Source: an uncultured Limnohabitans sp. (lineage in GTDB: Bacteria > Pseudomonadota > Gammaproteobacteria > Burkholderiales > Burkholderiaceae_C). Taken from it: DNA of 8,170 bases. Both the position numbers and the translations under genes were made by a program. Below the pieces are notes generated by a model. That model searched no databases, was not told where the DNA came from, and saw only the letters and a list, made by a program, of their open reading frames with translations. Position 1 is the first letter of the stretch. Every line of letters starts with the position of its first letter. This document shows positions 6,511-8,170 of this stretch, one piece after another. Where the stretch lies: the NCBI GenBank assembly GCA_937928195.1, contig CALEYZ010000148.1, forward strand, positions 1 to 8,170. Reading direction: 5' to 3'.

Positions 6511-7615
6511 AGCAGCGATCGATCACAGCACGGACCATGGCTTCGGGCGCCGCACTCACACGGGCTTTGCCTGGGCCTTCAATCAAGACGAATTGAATGT
6601 CACCCGCTACCGACTTTTTATCGTGCAGCATCAGTGCCAAATAGCGACCCGCATTGTCCTGCGTGTTCAACACAGGGCCTCGAATGGGCAAGCCAGCTTG
6701 TTCAATCAAACGCGTCAGTCGTGCCACGAAGGCGGTGTCAATGAGGCCCAATGCCGCCGACAAGTGTGCCGCCATGACCATGCCGCAACCCACCGCCTCG
6801 CCATGCAACCATTCACCATAGCCAAGGCCGGCCTCAATGGCGTGACCAAAGGTGTGGCCAAAATTCAAAATGGCACGCAAACCCGCTTCGCGCTCGTCTT
6901 GCCCCACCACGAGGGCTTTGATTTCGCAACTGCGCTTGACGGCGTGGGCCATGGCCTGGGGCTCGCAGGCTTTCAGGGCCTGGACATTGGCCTCAATCCA
7001 TTCAAAAAATGCCATATCGGCAATGGGGCCGTACTTGATGATTTCCGCCAAACCGGCGCTCAATTCGCGTGCAGGCAAAGTTTTCAGAACGGCCAAATCG
7101 CACACCACACGTTGCGGTTGGTAGAAGGCACCAATCATGTTTTTGCCCATGGGATGGTTGATGGCCGTTTTGCCACCCACCGACGAATCCACTTGGGCCG
7201 ACAAGGTGGTGGGCACTTGCACAAAAGGCACGCCGCGCATGAAACTGGCGGCAGCAAAGCCGGTCATATCCCCCACCACACCACCGCCCAGAGCAAACAA
7301 CACGGTCTTGCGATCGCAAGCTTGGCCCAGCAAGGTGTCAAAAATCAAATTCAATGTCACCCAGTCTTTGTGCGCTTCGCCATCTGGCAAATGTACGGTG
7401 TGAATGACTTTGTAATGGACAGACAAGGCCTGCTTCAGCGCAGCCTCGTACAGGGGTGCCACAGTGGTGTTACTGACAATCAGCGCCGCAGCAGCCTTGG
7501 GCAAGTGTTCATAACTTTCCGAGCGCGCCAATAAATTTTGACCGATGACGATGTCATAGCTTCGATCCGCCAAATCAATGCGAACCACTTCTGGCTGCTG
7601 CGTCATGCTTTTCAT
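6503..7615 (-). CDS. aroB: 3-dehydroquinate synthase
   Basis: Second enzyme of the shikimate pathway, turning DAHP into 3-dehydroquinate with NAD and a divalent metal, in the cytoplasm. With the ATG at 7615 the protein has 370 residues, close to the family length. Signatures are the NAD-binding GGGVVGD (110-116), PTTLSAQVDSSVGGKTAINHP (135-155) and KNMIGAFYQP. The expected metal ligands are Glu191 in GLAEIIKYG, His254 in NFGHTFGHA and His271 in LHGEAV. The frame is open further up to a TTG at 7675, which would overlap aroK by 53 bp; the ATG at 7615 leaves a 7 bp gap and matches the usual N-terminus. A second ATG at 7606 is also possible. The Shine-Dalgarno is weak (GAG), which fits translation coupled to aroK. 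Confidence 0.96.
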   Translation of the reverse strand: MKSMTQQPEVVRIDLADRSYDIVIGQNLLARSESYEHLPKAAAALIVSNTTVAPLYEAALKQALSVHYKVIHTVHLPDGEAHKDWVTLNLIFDTLLGQACDRKTVLFALGGGVVGDMTGFAAASFMRGVPFVQVPTTLSAQVDSSVGGKTAINHPMGKNMIGAFYQPQRVVCDLAVLKTLPARELSAGLAEIIKYGPIADMAFFEWIEANVQALKACEPQAMAHAVKRSCEIKALVVGQDEREAGLRAILNFGHTFGHAIEAGLGYGEWLHGEAVGCGMVMAAHLSAALGLIDTAFVARLTRLIEQAGLPIRGPVLNTQDNAGRYLALMLHDKKSVAGDIQFVLIEGPGKARVSAAPEAMVRAVIDRCCA

Positions 7616-7622
7616 AAAGGGC

Positions 7623-8159
7623 TCAAGGATGGTGGGAAGTGTGGGTGTCAAAGCCTTGGAGGTCCAACTCGGCAATGATGGCGTTCAACAGCCTGTTGAT
7701 GCTGGGCCGGCCGGTGTCAAACACATAGTGCGCAGTTTCTTTGTACAAGGCATCGCGCGCTTGGTAAAGGCTGCGCAGTTTTTCCAGGGGGTCATTCACT
7801 TGCAGCAAAGGTCTCTGCACATCGTGTTTGAGACGGCGAAAAACCTCTTCCGGCGAAGATCGCAGGTAAACCACCTTGCCGCGCGCACGCAAGTGCTGCC
7901 GATTGGCCTCGCGCAAAACGGAGCCCCCCCCGGTCGACAAGACACCGTGGTGGTGCTTGCTTAAATCGTCGATGACACTTTGCTCAATGTCGCGGAAGCG
8001 CTCTTCACCTTCGCGGTCAAAAAACTCGCGAATAGAGCACCCCAGACGCTGCTCAATGACATTGTCGGAATCTAAAAAAGGCAGGCCGAGACGACGCCCC
8101 ATCTGTCTGCCGATGGTCGTTTTGCCAGATCCCGGGAGGCCAACAAAAATAATGAGCAA
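7623..8159 (-). CDS. aroK: Shikimate kinase; 5' end close to the window edge
   Basis: Phosphorylates shikimate to shikimate 3-phosphate with ATP, the fifth step of chorismate synthesis. The Walker A loop is GLPGSGKTT (7-15). Shikimate-binding residues are Asp32 in DSD, Arg56 in ERFRDIE, the glycine triplet 77-79 and Arg135. The lid arginine is Arg116 in QRPLL. The length of 178 residues is normal. The start shown is a TTG at 8159, which aligns with the usual beginning of the family. No Shine-Dalgarno is visible before it and the frame stays open to the right edge, so the real start may be a few codons outside the window. A run of eight G on the coding strand (7924-7931) encodes the glycine triplet. 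It is first in the visible operon, directly before aroB. Confidence 0.94.
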   Translation of the reverse strand: MLIIFVGLPGSGKTTIGRQMGRRLGLPFLDSDNVIEQRLGCSIREFFDREGEERFRDIEQSVIDDLSKHHHGVLSTGGGSVLREANRQHLRARGKVVYLRSSPEEVFRRLKHDVQRPLLQVNDPLEKLRSLYQARDALYKETAHYVFDTGRPSINRLLNAIIAELDLQGFDTHTSHHP

Positions 8160-8170
8160 AAGAAGAAATT

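Noticed and set aside
7616..7675. A longer AroB beginning with TTG at 7675.
   Set aside because: It would overlap aroK by 53 bp and add residues not typical of the family.
1..8170. CRISPR arrays, tRNA or rRNA genes, riboswitches, or a defence or toxin system.
   Set aside because: No regularly spaced repeats, no cloverleaf or rRNA-like sequence, and no gap over 300 bp without a gene; every gene is housekeeping, a transporter, an enzyme of unknown role, or the RAYT.

Overview
The window reads as a Burkholderiales (betaproteobacterial, probably Comamonadaceae-like) chromosome segment. The grounds are the protein sequences and the aroK-aroB-dgt-...-gltB order, which I recall from that group; the genus is inference. 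Base composition looks moderately GC-rich by eye. All eight genes supported here lie on the minus strand, so the window is read from right to left, and the long plus-strand open frames are antisense shadows.

Right to centre (8159 to 2642) is one compact, apparently co-transcribed cluster: aroK (shikimate kinase), aroB (3-dehydroquinate synthase), a short-form dgt (HD-domain dNTP triphosphohydrolase), an MFS transporter, a DUF1415 protein and a class I SAM-dependent methyltransferase. The genes abut or overlap: 7 bp gap, 8 bp overlap, two 4 bp ATGA overlaps, then a 12-23 bp overlap. aroK and aroB are two steps of chorismate synthesis. dgt acts on dNTP pools. The last three have no evident link to that pathway and may be only operon passengers.

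Centre-left (1787 to 2644) is an 858 bp mobile unit: a RAYT-type (Y1/HUH, IS200-related) transposase gene bounded by a perfect 31 bp inverted repeat, plus a third, diverged copy of the repeat inside its left end. The repeats share a foldable core. The unit lies exactly between the methyltransferase and gltB. Its right end contains the methyltransferase stop codon and its left end stops 6 bp short of the predicted -35 box of gltB.

Left (1718 to the edge) is the first 572 codons of gltB, the large subunit of NADPH glutamate synthase, with its own good promoter and Shine-Dalgarno sequence and an 11 bp dyad in the promoter spacer.

Most of the window is ordinary housekeeping sequence. The part that merits a second look is the RAYT unit, its repeats and its tight fit between two genes. 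I do not see a novel defence or metabolic system here.
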